A DNA stretch of 64,000 nucleotides, from assembly GCF_002002725.1 (NCBI RefSeq), contig NZ_MUNW01000064.1, positions 124,001 through 188,000 on the forward strand, given 5' to 3'. This stretch comes from Sinorhizobium sp. A49 (lineage in GTDB: Bacteria; Pseudomonadota; Alphaproteobacteria; Rhizobiales; Rhizobiaceae). Shown here in pieces: positions 17,130-27,622 of this stretch; within the stretch, counting starts at the first letter, position 1; each line of letters starts with the position of its first letter. The notes beneath the pieces were generated by a model that made no database searches, had not been told where the DNA came from, and worked only from the letters and a program-made list of their open reading frames with translations. Made by a program: the position numbers and the translations under genes.

Positions 17130-18878
17130 TTGAGGAAGCCAGTTTGTTGGCGTCCTCACGGCCATTCCTTGCCGTTTCGCTCCGGATCCGATCGATTGCA
17201 GTCCACGTCACAAAGCCTCAAGCGGCGCCGCACCGGTGCAAGAACCGGTCTTTCGCATCCACTGCTCGCCGTGTGGGCCGGGGGTGCCTCGCTGATCGTG
17301 CTGATGCCGATCCTCGCCATTGCCTGGCTGGCGATCTCGGGCGGCGGCGCAGACTGGCCGCATCTCATGCAGAACGTCATCCCGCGCGCCACCATCCGCA
17401 CATTGCTGCTGATCGCGTTGACCGGGGCAACGACCGCCGTCGTCGGCATCCTGACCGCGTGGCTGGTGGCAAGCTGCGAGTTTCCCTTGCGCCGGTTCCT
17501 GTCTGCCGCCCTTGTGCTGCCGCTGGCCATACCTGCCTATCTCGCGGCCTATGCCTTCGGCGAGCTGTTTACCTTCACAGGCCCTGTGCAGGGGGCGATC
17601 CGCGTCCTTTTCGGTTTCAAGACCAGCCGCGATTATTGGTTCCCCGACATTCGCTCGCTCGGGGGCGCCGTGCTGGTGCTGAGCTCCGTGCTCTATCCCT
17701 ATATCTATCTCGCCTGTCGCTCGATGTTCCTGATGCAGGGGCGCGCAGCCGCCGACGTTGCCCGCACGCTTGGCGCCGGGCCGCTGAAAGTGTTCTTCCG
17801 CATCCAGATTCCGATGGCGCGACCGGCGATCATGATCGGCCTGACGCTGGTGGCGATGGAGACGCTCAACGACATCGGCGCAGTCGAATTCCTCGGCGTG
17901 CAAACGCTGACCTTCTCGATCTTCGACACCTGGCTGAACCGCGGCAGCCTTGCCGGCGCGGCCCAGATCGCCTGCATCATGCTCGTCTTCGTCATCGGGC
18001 TGATGATGATCGAGCGGGCGGCACGGCGCAGGCAGCGCTTCTCCAGCCAGAAGACGACGTCGGCCGTGCACGATGCCAGCAGGCTTTCGCTTTCGGGCTG
18101 GAAGAAGTGGGCAGCGACGATTGCTTGTCTGCTTCCGGTTCTCTCCGGCTTTGCGGTGCCGTTCCTGATTCTGGGCAATTACGCGCTGAAGCGGCTCGAT
18201 CAATTCATCGAGCCACGGCTCTTGAACGCACTGTTCCACAGCATCCTGGTGTCGGGTGCCACCGCACTGGTGACGGTGCTGCTCGGCTTCGTGCTTGCCT
18301 ATGCGGCGCGGACCGGGCGCTCGCGCTTCACCGACACGGCCGGCCGCCTCGCCTCCTTCGGCTACGGCGTGCCCGGCACGGTTCTGGCCATCGGCGTGCT
18401 CTTTCCGCTGGCAGCGCTCGATAATTGGGTCGATGCCGGCTTTCGCAGCACCTTCGGCATCTCCACCGGGCTGCTGATGACCGGAACGGGCTTTGCCATC
18501 ATCTATGCCTGCACCGTGCGGTTCCTCACCATGGCAGAAGGGACGCTGGAGGCGGGCTTCCAGAAACTGTCGCCGCATCTCGACATGGCCGCGCGCGCGC
18601 TCGGCCGCACCGGCGGGCAGACGCTGCGCACCGTGCTTCTGCCGATGATGCGCCCCGCCGTCCTGACCGCGGCACTGCTCGTCTTCATCGAGACCATGAA
18701 GGAACTGTCGGCGACGATCATGCTGCGCCCGTTCAACTTCAACACCCTTGCCACCCTTGTCTATGAGGACGCGTCGCGTGCGAAGGTCGAGGATGCGTCG
18801 GTGGCGGCGATGATCATCGTCATCGCCGGCATGATCCCCGTGATCCTGGTGTCGCGATCGATGGAACGTCGGCCCTAA
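17130..18878 (+). CDS. fbpB: Iron(III) ABC transporter permease, fused two-domain type (FbpB/SfuB)
   Basis: 582 residues, about 12 membrane helices, two permease halves fused in tandem. Each half has an EAA-type loop: VARTLGAGPLKVFFRIQIPMARPA in the first and AARALGRTGGQTLRTVLLPMMRPA in the second. This is the layout of ferric permeases FbpB/SfuB/HitB. TTG 17130 has AAGGA nine bases upstream and is the best start; other TTG codons at about 17169 and 17196 are possible. It begins 27 bp after cbrA, so it may be cotranscribed with the kinase. No binding protein or ATPase gene is adjacent. The FbpA at 5105 is a candidate partner, the ATPase must be elsewhere. Confidence 0.87.
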   Translation: MRKPVCWRPHGHSLPFRSGSDRLQSTSQSLKRRRTGARTGLSHPLLAVWAGGASLIVLMPILAIAWLAISGGGADWPHLMQNVIPRATIRTLLLIALTGATTAVVGILTAWLVASCEFPLRRFLSAALVLPLAIPAYLAAYAFGELFTFTGPVQGAIRVLFGFKTSRDYWFPDIRSLGGAVLVLSSVLYPYIYLACRSMFLMQGRAAADVARTLGAGPLKVFFRIQIPMARPAIMIGLTLVAMETLNDIGAVEFLGVQTLTFSIFDTWLNRGSLAGAAQIACIMLVFVIGLMMIERAARRRQRFSSQKTTSAVHDASRLSLSGWKKWAATIACLLPVLSGFAVPFLILGNYALKRLDQFIEPRLLNALFHSILVSGATALVTVLLGFVLAYAARTGRSRFTDTAGRLASFGYGVPGTVLAIGVLFPLAALDNWVDAGFRSTFGISTGLLMTGTGFAIIYACTVRFLTMAEGTLEAGFQKLSPHLDMAARALGRTGGQTLRTVLLPMMRPAVLTAALLVFIETMKELSATIMLRPFNFNTLATLVYEDASRAKVEDASVAAMIIVIAGMIPVILVSRSMERRP

Positions 18879-19200
18879 GGCCTTTCCAGGAAAAGCGCGA
18901 AGCGGTTCTCTCCGCCTGAAGCGCGGCAAAACCCGGCACGCTCAAGGCAAAAAAAGAGGCGGCTGGGAGGCCACCTCGTTAATCGAATGCTAAACCAACA
19001 AATGCTCGAGAAGTAATGACATCATGTCTGCGGCGGCATCGCTGCCAGGCGCCGACCACTCATCGGCCGGCCTCAAGTTGGGATGACCATGCGCCCCCAA
19101 TCCTTAACAAGACCTTACCAGGCGATCCGACAATTTTAGGGAATTATCAGCAAGTCTGAAGCCTTGGTTAATTCCGAAAGCGCGAACAGGTTAACGCCCT
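18879..19200. other. 322-bp gap between fbpB and acsA2
   Basis: Convergent intergenic region with no credible ORF. The only clear signal is a leftward terminator at 18949-18977, more than 220 bp beyond the acsA2 stop. Between them lies a moderately A+T-rich stretch with several TTAA motifs, including TTAACAAGACCTTA (19105 region). Either acsA2 has a long 3' UTR or a small RNA is made here on the minus strand. Confidence 0.4.
18949..18977 (-). terminator. Leftward Rho-independent terminator distal to acsA2
   Basis: On the minus strand, the stem GAGGTGGC/GCCGCCTC (18956-18963 with 18970-18977, one mismatch) is followed by a run of seven T. There is no T-run on the plus side, so it serves leftward transcripts from acsA2 or from something between 18978 and 19200. 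Confidence 0.7.
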
Positions 19201-21153
<1,953 letters not shown>

Positions 21154-21311
21154 GCTTTCCTCCACTCCTACTCCACGCCCTCTATACCATGCTGCAACGC
21201 AAAATAAACAGCAGGAGAACCTGGGCGAGCGTCGCATTGGCGACATTTCCATGTCGGCTGCATTTGATTTATGCGGGCTGAAAGCCTATCCAAGCTGCGT
21301 GATCCCAAGCG

Positions 21312-23153
21312 ATGGGCAACCAGGCGGAAATGACAAGAAAAATCCTGCATATGTTGGGTCGACCACGCCTTTGGTCGCGGCTTCGTCGTCGCCATTTCCT
21401 CTGGCCCGCGGCGATCGGCATCGCGCTTGCCGTCGGGTACAACGCTGCCCTGCCGCTGGTGATCTCGACCACGGACGTGCGGCCGACGATGGAGCGCATG
21501 CTCGACGCCTGGTCGGGTGGCAAAAGCAGGATAACCGGCGAGCCGGACATCCGTTTCTGGCCGAACCCGACGCTGACATTGTACGGCGCCACGATCGAGA
21601 CGACCGACGGCACCCCCCGCACACTCGCGCGGATCGGCAGCATCACCGCAGCCTTCAGCCTGCTTTCAGCGCTTCGCGGCGAACCGGCGCTTGAAGATAT
21701 CCGCCTGATCGAGCCGGTGGTGACGCTGGAGCGCGGCACCGACGGCACGCTCAACTGGGAGAGGCCGCGCTGGCTCGGACCTGGCGAAGCAAAAACGGAC
21801 GGCGACGAAACCCCCTTCGGCGACATCACCATCGACAATGGCCGCTTGCAGGTGTTTGACCGGACGACCAATTATGCGCGCGAATTTCCCGGCATATCCG
21901 GCACCGTGAAGTGGCCCGCCTTTGCCGGGCGGCTGAACGCGCAACTGTCGAGCGTGATCGGAGGCCAGACCGTGAGTTGGTCGCTCGCCTGCGACGAGCC
22001 GCTGACGCTGCTGGCCGGCCGCAACACGACGCTGAAAACGTCGTTGACCTCGGCCCCGCTCAACTTTTCCTTCGAAGGCGTCGGCAATCTGTCGATGAAA
22101 CCTTTCGCCTCCGGCCGGCTCCAGGTTTCGACCGCCTCGCTGCCAGCGCTTGCGGCCTGGTTCGAAGGGGCCTCCCACGAAGGGTTGCCTGAAAGCAGTT
22201 TTAACCTCAATGCCAATGTCACCACCGGCGACCAGACGCTGAAGCTGGATGACCTGCGTTTGTCGCTCGGCGGGGCAAACGCAACCGGTGTGCTCGATGT
22301 TGCTATTCCCGCCGACGACACGCCGCGCGTCGAGGGCACGCTTGCCTTCGACAAGATCGACCTCAACGGACTGCAACCGCTGTTCGCCGAGCTTCCGGTC
22401 GATCCCGAAGAACTCGCCAAGCACATGACGGACGCCTTCGCCCGTACCTGGCGCGTCGACGTTCGCCTGTCGACGCAGGAGGCGGCGATCGGCCCGCTGC
22501 GGCTGACCGACGTGGCCGCCGGCGTGATGGTCGATCACGGGCGTGCGTCGCTCGATATCGGCGACAGCACCTATGCCAATGGCAGGCTCAGCGGCCGGCT
22601 CGTGCTGTCTGAAGCGGATCTGGCGCGTGGTGGCAAGTTGGCGCTGGTTCTGAAAGACGCTGATCTTGCGGCGGCCGCCGCCGACTTCGGCTTTACCGGC
22701 CCGGTGCCAACGGGACGTGGCAGCGTCAATCTCGACCTAGCCACCGATCATCCGTTCTGGACGCCAAAGGCAGCGGATGCATCCGGGCGCCTGACGGTGT
22801 CGCTTGCCAATGGCAAGCTTTCGGAATTCGATGCCAATGCCTTTTCGGATCTGGTGCGCAAGGGCGAGTTCTTCTCGCTGTCGCAGGCGAGCAGCGGCAC
22901 GTTCGATTTTCAGCGCGCCGATATCGAGGCGCGCTTCAGCGGCGGTTCTGCCCGGTTGAACCGCGCAACCTTTACCGGGCCTTCGGGCAGCCTCTCGGTC
23001 AACGGCGTCATTCCCTATCGCAGCGGCAGCCTGGCGCTTGCCGGCACTTTTACCGACGAAACCAATGCGGCACAGCGATTGCGGTTCTTCGTCGGCGGCT
23101 CTTGGCCGAATGCGGTGATTTCGCCGCTTTCGGTGCTGGGCGAGCCCAACTGA
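21312..23153 (+). CDS. AsmA-family envelope protein
   Basis: 613 residues with one N-terminal membrane helix (about 30-52, FLWPAAIGIALAVGYNAALPLVI) and a large periplasmic part. The AsmA features are ITGEPDIRFWPNPTLTLYGATI near the N-terminus, the LEDIRLIEPVVTLERGTDGTLNWERPRW segment, and the late AsmA-C-like region around LSDVVRKGEFFSLSQASSG-like residues 510-540. AsmA-like proteins affect outer-membrane assembly and lipid transfer. An alternative start is ATG 21330, preceded by AGGCGGAA. Divergent from acsA2; convergent with potI. Family assignment is good; the exact role is unknown. Confidence 0.85.
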   Translation: MGNQAEMTRKILHMLGRPRLWSRLRRRHFLWPAAIGIALAVGYNAALPLVISTTDVRPTMERMLDAWSGGKSRITGEPDIRFWPNPTLTLYGATIETTDGTPRTLARIGSITAAFSLLSALRGEPALEDIRLIEPVVTLERGTDGTLNWERPRWLGPGEAKTDGDETPFGDITIDNGRLQVFDRTTNYAREFPGISGTVKWPAFAGRLNAQLSSVIGGQTVSWSLACDEPLTLLAGRNTTLKTSLTSAPLNFSFEGVGNLSMKPFASGRLQVSTASLPALAAWFEGASHEGLPESSFNLNANVTTGDQTLKLDDLRLSLGGANATGVLDVAIPADDTPRVEGTLAFDKIDLNGLQPLFAELPVDPEELAKHMTDAFARTWRVDVRLSTQEAAIGPLRLTDVAAGVMVDHGRASLDIGDSTYANGRLSGRLVLSEADLARGGKLALVLKDADLAAAAADFGFTGPVPTGRGSVNLDLATDHPFWTPKAADASGRLTVSLANGKLSEFDANAFSDLVRKGEFFSLSQASSGTFDFQRADIEARFSGGSARLNRATFTGPSGSLSVNGVIPYRSGSLALAGTFTDETNAAQRLRFFVGGSWPNAVISPLSVLGEPN

Positions 23154-23185
23154 AACGGCCGGCACTTGGAAGCACCGGCCGGTTT
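23152..23185. terminator. Hairpin shared by asmA-like gene and potI
   Basis: AACGGCCGG..CCGGCCGGTTT around 23155-23184 forms a GC-rich stem of about seven pairs with A-rich and T-rich flanks on either side. It sits in the 55-bp gap between two convergent stops, so it can end transcripts from both sides. Confidence 0.6.
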
Positions 23186-23208
23186 CCTGATGGACGCAGC
23201 CTTCAATC

Positions 23209-24024
23209 CTATTGCGCAAAGGCCGCGCGCTCGTCTTTCTCGCGCTGCGCCTCACGCTGTTTGGTGACAACGGAGGCAACGATGACACCGATCGCGACAA
23301 TGCCGATCAGGATCGTGCAGATCGCGTTGATTTCAGGCGTCACCCCAAGGCGGACCTGGCTGTAGATCTTCATCGGCAGTGTGGTCGCCCCGGGGCCGGT
23401 GGTGAAGCTCGAAATCACGAGATCGTCGAGCGACAGCGTGAAGGCCAGCACCCAGCCGGAAAACACCGCCGGCGCGATCACCGGCAGGGTGATGGCAAAG
23501 AAGGTTCTGACCGGTGTCGCGCCGAGATCGAGTGCTGCCTCTTCGATCGACTGGTCGAAGCTTAAGAGGCGCGACTGCACGACAACGGCAACGAAGCACA
23601 TGGTGAAGGTGATGTGCGCAAGCGTAATGGTCCAGAAGCCCCGGTCGAGGCCGATGGCAACGAACAGCAACAACAGCGACAGGCCGGTGATGACCTCAGG
23701 CATGACCAGCGGCGCATAGACCATGCCGGAAAACAGCATGCGACCGCGAAAGCGCGTGTAGCGCACCAGCGCGAGCGCCGCGAGCGTTCCAAGCACAGTC
23801 GCGCAGGTGGCCGAGATCAGCGCCACGCGGATGGTGACCCACGCGGCGTCGAGAAGCGCCTGATTGTGCCAGAGCTGCGTATACCACTTGGTCGAAAACC
23901 CGGCCCAGACGGTGACGAGCTTCGATTCGTTGAACGAGAAGATCACCAAAAGCACGATCGGCAGGTAGAGGAAGCCGAAGCCGAGCACGATCGAGGCGAT
24001 GTTGAAGCGTGACCAGTTGCCCAT
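23209..24024 (-). CDS. potI: Putrescine/spermidine ABC transporter permease PotI
   Basis: 271 residues, six membrane helices, binding-protein-dependent permease. It carries the EAA loop EEAALDLGATPVRTFFAITLPVIAPAV, then LAFTLSLDDLVISSFTTGPGATTLPM, which is diagnostic for the PotC/PotI subfamily. Last gene of potFGHI. Its ATG (24024) lies three bases after the potH stop, so the two permeases are translationally linked. Acts as a heterodimer with PotH in the inner membrane to import polyamines. Confidence 0.94.
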   Translation of the reverse strand: MGNWSRFNIASIVLGFGFLYLPIVLLVIFSFNESKLVTVWAGFSTKWYTQLWHNQALLDAAWVTIRVALISATCATVLGTLAALALVRYTRFRGRMLFSGMVYAPLVMPEVITGLSLLLLFVAIGLDRGFWTITLAHITFTMCFVAVVVQSRLLSFDQSIEEAALDLGATPVRTFFAITLPVIAPAVFSGWVLAFTLSLDDLVISSFTTGPGATTLPMKIYSQVRLGVTPEINAICTILIGIVAIGVIVASVVTKQREAQREKDERAAFAQ

Positions 24025-24027
24025 GAC

Positions 24028-24939
24028 CTACCTCCCCTCGCCGTCGGCTTTGGCCTGCGCGTTCTGGAAGAACACGATCGGGATCACCAGGATCAACAGC
24101 AGGATCATGGCAACCGCCGAAGAGACCGGCCAGTCACGGTTGGCGTTGAACTCGTTCCAGAGCGTCTTGCCGATCATCAGCGTTTCCGATCCGCCGAGCA
24201 GATCCGGGATGACGAACTCGCCGACAGCCGGAATGAAGACGAGCAGGCAACCGGCAACGACGCCGGCCAGCGACAGCGGGAACGTGACCTGCCAGAAGGC
24301 CGAGAACGGCGTGCAGCCGAGATCCAGCGCCGCCTCCGTCAGCGTGTGGTCCATCTTCTCCAGCGAGGAGTAGATCGGCAGCACCATGAACGGCAGGTAG
24401 GAATAGACGATACCGATATAGATCGCCCAATTGGTGTTGAGGATGATCAGCGGCTGGTCGATGACGTTGATGCTCATCAGGAACTGGTTGAGCAGCCCTT
24501 CCGGCTTCAGGATGGCGATCCAGGCGTAGACGCGGATCAGGAAGCTGGTCCAGAACGGCAGGATCACCAGCATCAGCAATGTCGGGCGGATCGATTTCGG
24601 CGCCTTGGCCATGCCATAGGCGACGGGATAGGCGATCATCAAGGTCAACACCGTCGAGATGCCGGCGATGATGACGCTCGAGACATAGGCATTGAAATAG
24701 AGAACGTCCTCCGTCAGCCAGACATAGTTGTCGAGCGAGAACTCCCGCGCCTTTTCCATGATGCCGGAAAGGCCGCCGAAGAGATCGAAGACCGGCGTAT
24801 AGGGCGGCATCGCCACCGCGGTCTGCGACAGCGAAATGCGGAAGACGATGAAGAACGGGATGAGAAAGAAGAACAGCAGCCAGGCGTAGGGGATGATGAT
24901 GACCAGGCGGCTGAAGACGGCTGATGCGACTCTCGCCAT
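24028..24939 (-). CDS. potH: Putrescine/spermidine ABC transporter permease PotH
   Basis: 303 residues, six membrane helices. The N-terminus has a cytoplasmic tail and the helix IIPYAWLLFFFLIPFFIVFRIS, typical of PotB/PotH. The EAA loop is LTEAALDLGCTPFSAFWQVTFPLSLAGV, followed by VFIPAVGEFVIPDLLGGSETLMIG, which is characteristic of this subfamily. Starts four bases after the potG stop. Partner of PotI. Confidence 0.94.
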   Translation of the reverse strand: MARVASAVFSRLVIIIPYAWLLFFFLIPFFIVFRISLSQTAVAMPPYTPVFDLFGGLSGIMEKAREFSLDNYVWLTEDVLYFNAYVSSVIIAGISTVLTLMIAYPVAYGMAKAPKSIRPTLLMLVILPFWTSFLIRVYAWIAILKPEGLLNQFLMSINVIDQPLIILNTNWAIYIGIVYSYLPFMVLPIYSSLEKMDHTLTEAALDLGCTPFSAFWQVTFPLSLAGVVAGCLLVFIPAVGEFVIPDLLGGSETLMIGKTLWNEFNANRDWPVSSAVAMILLLILVIPIVFFQNAQAKADGEGR

Positions 24940-24943
24940 GGCT

Positions 24944-26089
24944 TCAATCCTTCAAGACGACGCCGGCGTCTTCGCCGAACGAGATCCACACCTGCTGGTC
25001 GTAACCGAAGGGATCTTCGACGGCACGCACCGCATTCAGAGACGACGCCTTCACGACCCTTCCATCCTTCAATCGGATGTGGAAGACGGTCATGTCGCCG
25101 AGATAGCCGATATCCCAGATCTCACCCTCGACCGCATTGACCGGCGCATGGGCCGGCGGCTGTCGGCTGACGCGGATCTTTTCGGGACGAATGGCGACGG
25201 CGGCCTTGGCGCCAACGGACGGCTTGTCCGGCGATGCCATGCGGACGGGAAAGCCGTTTCCGGTTTCAATCCGGAGATACCCGTTTTCGACGGCAGACAC
25301 CGTTCCATCGAAGATGTTCACATCACCGATGAAGTCGGCGACGAAGCGGGAGTTCGGCGCCTCGTAGATTTCGGCCGGTGTCGCCACCTGCACGACCTTG
25401 CCGTGGCTCATGACGGCGATGCGGTCTGCCATGGTCATCGCTTCCTCCTGGTCGTGCGTGACGACGACGAAGGTCAGGCCGAGTTCCTGCTGCAGGTCCA
25501 TCAGTTCGAACTGGGTTTCCTCGCGCAGCTTCTTGTCGAGCGCGCCGAGCGGCTCGTCGAGCAGCAACACTTTCGGCCGCTTGGCGAGCGAACGCGCCAG
25601 TGCAACGCGCTGGCGCTGACCGCCGGAAAGCTGGTGCGGCTTGCGCTTGGCAAATTTTTCGAGCTTCACCAGCTTGAGCATCTGGCCGACGCGCTCGGCG
25701 ATGTCGGCCTTCGGCATGCCGTCCTGCTTCAGACCGAAGGCGATGTTGGTCTCGACGGTCATATGCGGAAACAGCGCATAGGACTGGAACATCATGTTGA
25801 CCGGCCGCCTGTAGGGCGGAATGCCGGCAAGGCTCTGGCCGTCAAGGATGATCTCGCCGGAGGTCGGCTGCTCGAAGCCGGCCAGCATGCGCAGAAGCGT
25901 CGACTTTCCGCAGCCCGACGCACCCAAGAGCGCAAAGAACTCGCGCGTGTAGATGTCGAGCGAAAGATCGTCGACGGCTATGAAATCGCCGAACGTCTTG
26001 GTGACGTTCTTGACGGAAATGAATGGCTTGGAAGCGGGATCCGCCCAAGGGGCGAAAGAGCGCCTGATACTGCCGAGTGACTTCATCAT
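24944..26089 (-). CDS. potG: Putrescine/spermidine ABC transporter ATP-binding protein PotG
   Basis: 381 residues, normal for PotG/PotA. Walker A GASGCGKST (about residues 56-64), Q-loop in MMFQSYALFPHM, signature LSGGQRQRVALARSLAKRPKVL, Walker B LLLDEPLGALDKKLR, and switch His in VVVTHDQEEAMTMADR. The C-terminal third is a TOBE regulatory domain (IRPEKIRVSRQPP). It powers polyamine import with PotH and PotI. A strong hairpin in the 101-bp gap after potF probably lowers its expression relative to the binding protein. Confidence 0.95.
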   Translation of the reverse strand: MMKSLGSIRRSFAPWADPASKPFISVKNVTKTFGDFIAVDDLSLDIYTREFFALLGASGCGKSTLLRMLAGFEQPTSGEIILDGQSLAGIPPYRRPVNMMFQSYALFPHMTVETNIAFGLKQDGMPKADIAERVGQMLKLVKLEKFAKRKPHQLSGGQRQRVALARSLAKRPKVLLLDEPLGALDKKLREETQFELMDLQQELGLTFVVVTHDQEEAMTMADRIAVMSHGKVVQVATPAEIYEAPNSRFVADFIGDVNIFDGTVSAVENGYLRIETGNGFPVRMASPDKPSVGAKAAVAIRPEKIRVSRQPPAHAPVNAVEGEIWDIGYLGDMTVFHIRLKDGRVVKASSLNAVRAVEDPFGYDQQVWISFGEDAGVVLKD

Positions 26090-26144
26090 CTATCCCCGAA
26101 TGATACAGCCGATGGGCACTCTCGTTTTCCCCGGTGCCCCCTTT

Positions 26145-26180
26145 AAAGAAAATTGCCCGGATTTTGAGGTCCGGGCAATT
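26145..26180 (-). terminator. Attenuator-like hairpin between potF and potG
   Basis: An 11-bp perfect stem AATTGCCCGGA/TCCGGGCAATT (26151-26161 with 26170-26180), loop 8 nt, is followed on the minus strand by TTCTTT. It starts only 11 nt after the potF stop. Position and shape suit partial termination or protection of potF mRNA. Confidence 0.75.
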
Positions 26181-26190
26181 CGTTTCGCTC

Positions 26191-27285
26191 TTACTGGCCG
26201 GTAACGACCTTTGTCCAGAGCCGGGTCAAGACCCGCTGCTCCTTCGCCTCGAACGGCGTGACGGTGAACAGTTTCTGCATCACATCGTCGGTCGGATAGA
26301 TGGCGGTGTCTTCGAGAACCGCCTTGTCCAGGAACTGCTGCGAGGCCTTGTTGCCGTTGGCGTAGAAGACATAGTTCGACGCCTTGGCGACGACCTCCGG
26401 CTTCATCATGTAGTTGAGGAATTCATGCGCTTCGGCGACATGCGGCGCGTCTGCCGGAATGGCGAGCATGTCGAACCACATCTGCGCCCCCTGCGAGGGG
26501 ATCGCATAATCGATCGTCACGCCAGCCTTGGCTTCGGCGGCGCGGTCGCGAGCCTGAAAGACATCGCCGGAGAAACCGACCGCCAGGCAGATGTCGCCAT
26601 TTGCAAGGGCGTTGATGTATTCCGACGAATGGAACTTGCGGATATTGGGGCGAACGCTGGCAAGCAGTTCCGCCGCCTTTTCAAGATCCGCCGCTTCATG
26701 ACTGTCCGGGTTGAGACCGAGATAGGCAAGCGCCGACGGCATGATATCCGTCGGGGAATCGAGCACGTGGATACCGCAATCCTTGAACTTGGCGGCCAGC
26801 TCCGGTTTGAAGATGACGTCCCAGTTGGGCTTCTCGTCGGTGCCGAGAATTGCCTTCATCTTGTCGACGTTGTAGCCGATGCCAGTGGTGCCCCACATGT
26901 AGTCGATAGCGTATTCGTTGCCCGGATCGTACTTGGCCGTACGGTCCATGATCACGTCCCACATATTCGTGAGGTTCGGGAGCTTGGACTTGTCGAGCTT
27001 CTGGAAGACCCCGGCGGCGATCTGGCGCTGCAGGAAGGTCGCCGTCGGCACGACGACGTCATAGCCCGAGCCGCCCGCGAGCAGCTTGGTTTCGAGGATC
27101 TCGTTGGAATCGAAGACGTCGTAGACGACCTTGATGCCGGTTTCCTTGGTGAAATCTTCCAGAATGCTGCTGTCGATGTAATCAGACCAGTTATAGACGT
27201 TGACCACCCGCTCCTGCGCGGACGCCAACATGGTCGAGCCGGCCAGCATGACCGTCGCCATGGTTGTAACGATGAATTTGGACAT
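26191..27285 (-). CDS. potF: Putrescine-binding periplasmic protein PotF
   Basis: 364 residues, SBP family 1 polyamine-binding protein. A signal peptide (MSKFIVTTMATVMLAGSTMLASA, cut before QERV) is followed by VVNVYNWSDYIDSSILEDFTKETGIKVVYDVFDSNE, the hallmark of PotF/PotD with its ligand-contact Trp-Ser-Asp-Tyr. IDYMWGTTGIGYNVDKM is a second conserved block. First gene of potFGHI. The 5' leader shows a nested hairpin at 27320-27365. PotF-type proteins prefer putrescine, and the puuA/puuB-like genes 12 kb away support putrescine use. Confidence 0.95.
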   Translation of the reverse strand: MSKFIVTTMATVMLAGSTMLASAQERVVNVYNWSDYIDSSILEDFTKETGIKVVYDVFDSNEILETKLLAGGSGYDVVVPTATFLQRQIAAGVFQKLDKSKLPNLTNMWDVIMDRTAKYDPGNEYAIDYMWGTTGIGYNVDKMKAILGTDEKPNWDVIFKPELAAKFKDCGIHVLDSPTDIMPSALAYLGLNPDSHEAADLEKAAELLASVRPNIRKFHSSEYINALANGDICLAVGFSGDVFQARDRAAEAKAGVTIDYAIPSQGAQMWFDMLAIPADAPHVAEAHEFLNYMMKPEVVAKASNYVFYANGNKASQQFLDKAVLEDTAIYPTDDVMQKLFTVTPFEAKEQRVLTRLWTKVVTGQ

Positions 27286-27622
27286 GCAGTTCCCTCGTTA
27301 TTATCGGTCCGGACAAGGCCGCCCCGTGACACGGATCCAGGCCCATTCTGGATCGCTCCGGGGCGAGGTTAGGCATGTTTCTCGACAACCTCAAGCGGTT
27401 TCGTGCCGGAAAGAGGCGGACATCTTCAGCCACCCCAATTTTAGCAAGCCAAGGAAAATCGGGCACTTATGGCGAAGGGGGCGATCCTCGCCATGGCAGG
27501 TGCCAGGCGGATGGCATTAACCATCGCGGCAACCAGCCGGAACGGCCCCGCGTTTACGATTGATTAACCATAACGGGCGTGCGATTTTTCCTCTGGTTGT
27601 GTATCAGCGTCTGGGTAGTGTC
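27286..27622. other. 337-bp divergent intergenic region potF / desaturase
   Basis: Holds the potF leader (structured, 27320-27365) and the promoter of the desaturase. Two TTAACCAT octamers (27517-27524 and 27564-27571) lie 47 bp apart upstream of the desaturase start; TTAACCAT is a CtrA half-site sequence. No ORF is supported here. Confidence 0.45.
27320..27365 (-). ncRNA. Candidate structured 5' leader of potF
   Basis: Two nested perfect 7-bp helices: outer CGCCCCG/CGGGGCG (27320-27326 with 27359-27365) and inner GATCCAG/CTGGATC (27334-27340 with 27348-27354), separated by an asymmetric internal loop (7 and 4 nt). It ends 34 nt upstream of the potF ATG. No known riboswitch family recognised; may instead be a DNA-level dyad. 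Transcription start not known. Confidence 0.35.

Noticed and set aside
17208-18929. A 573-codon antisense frame across fbpB
   Set aside because: Its translation is a His/Gln/Arg-rich mirror of membrane-helix codons, typical of a shadow frame.
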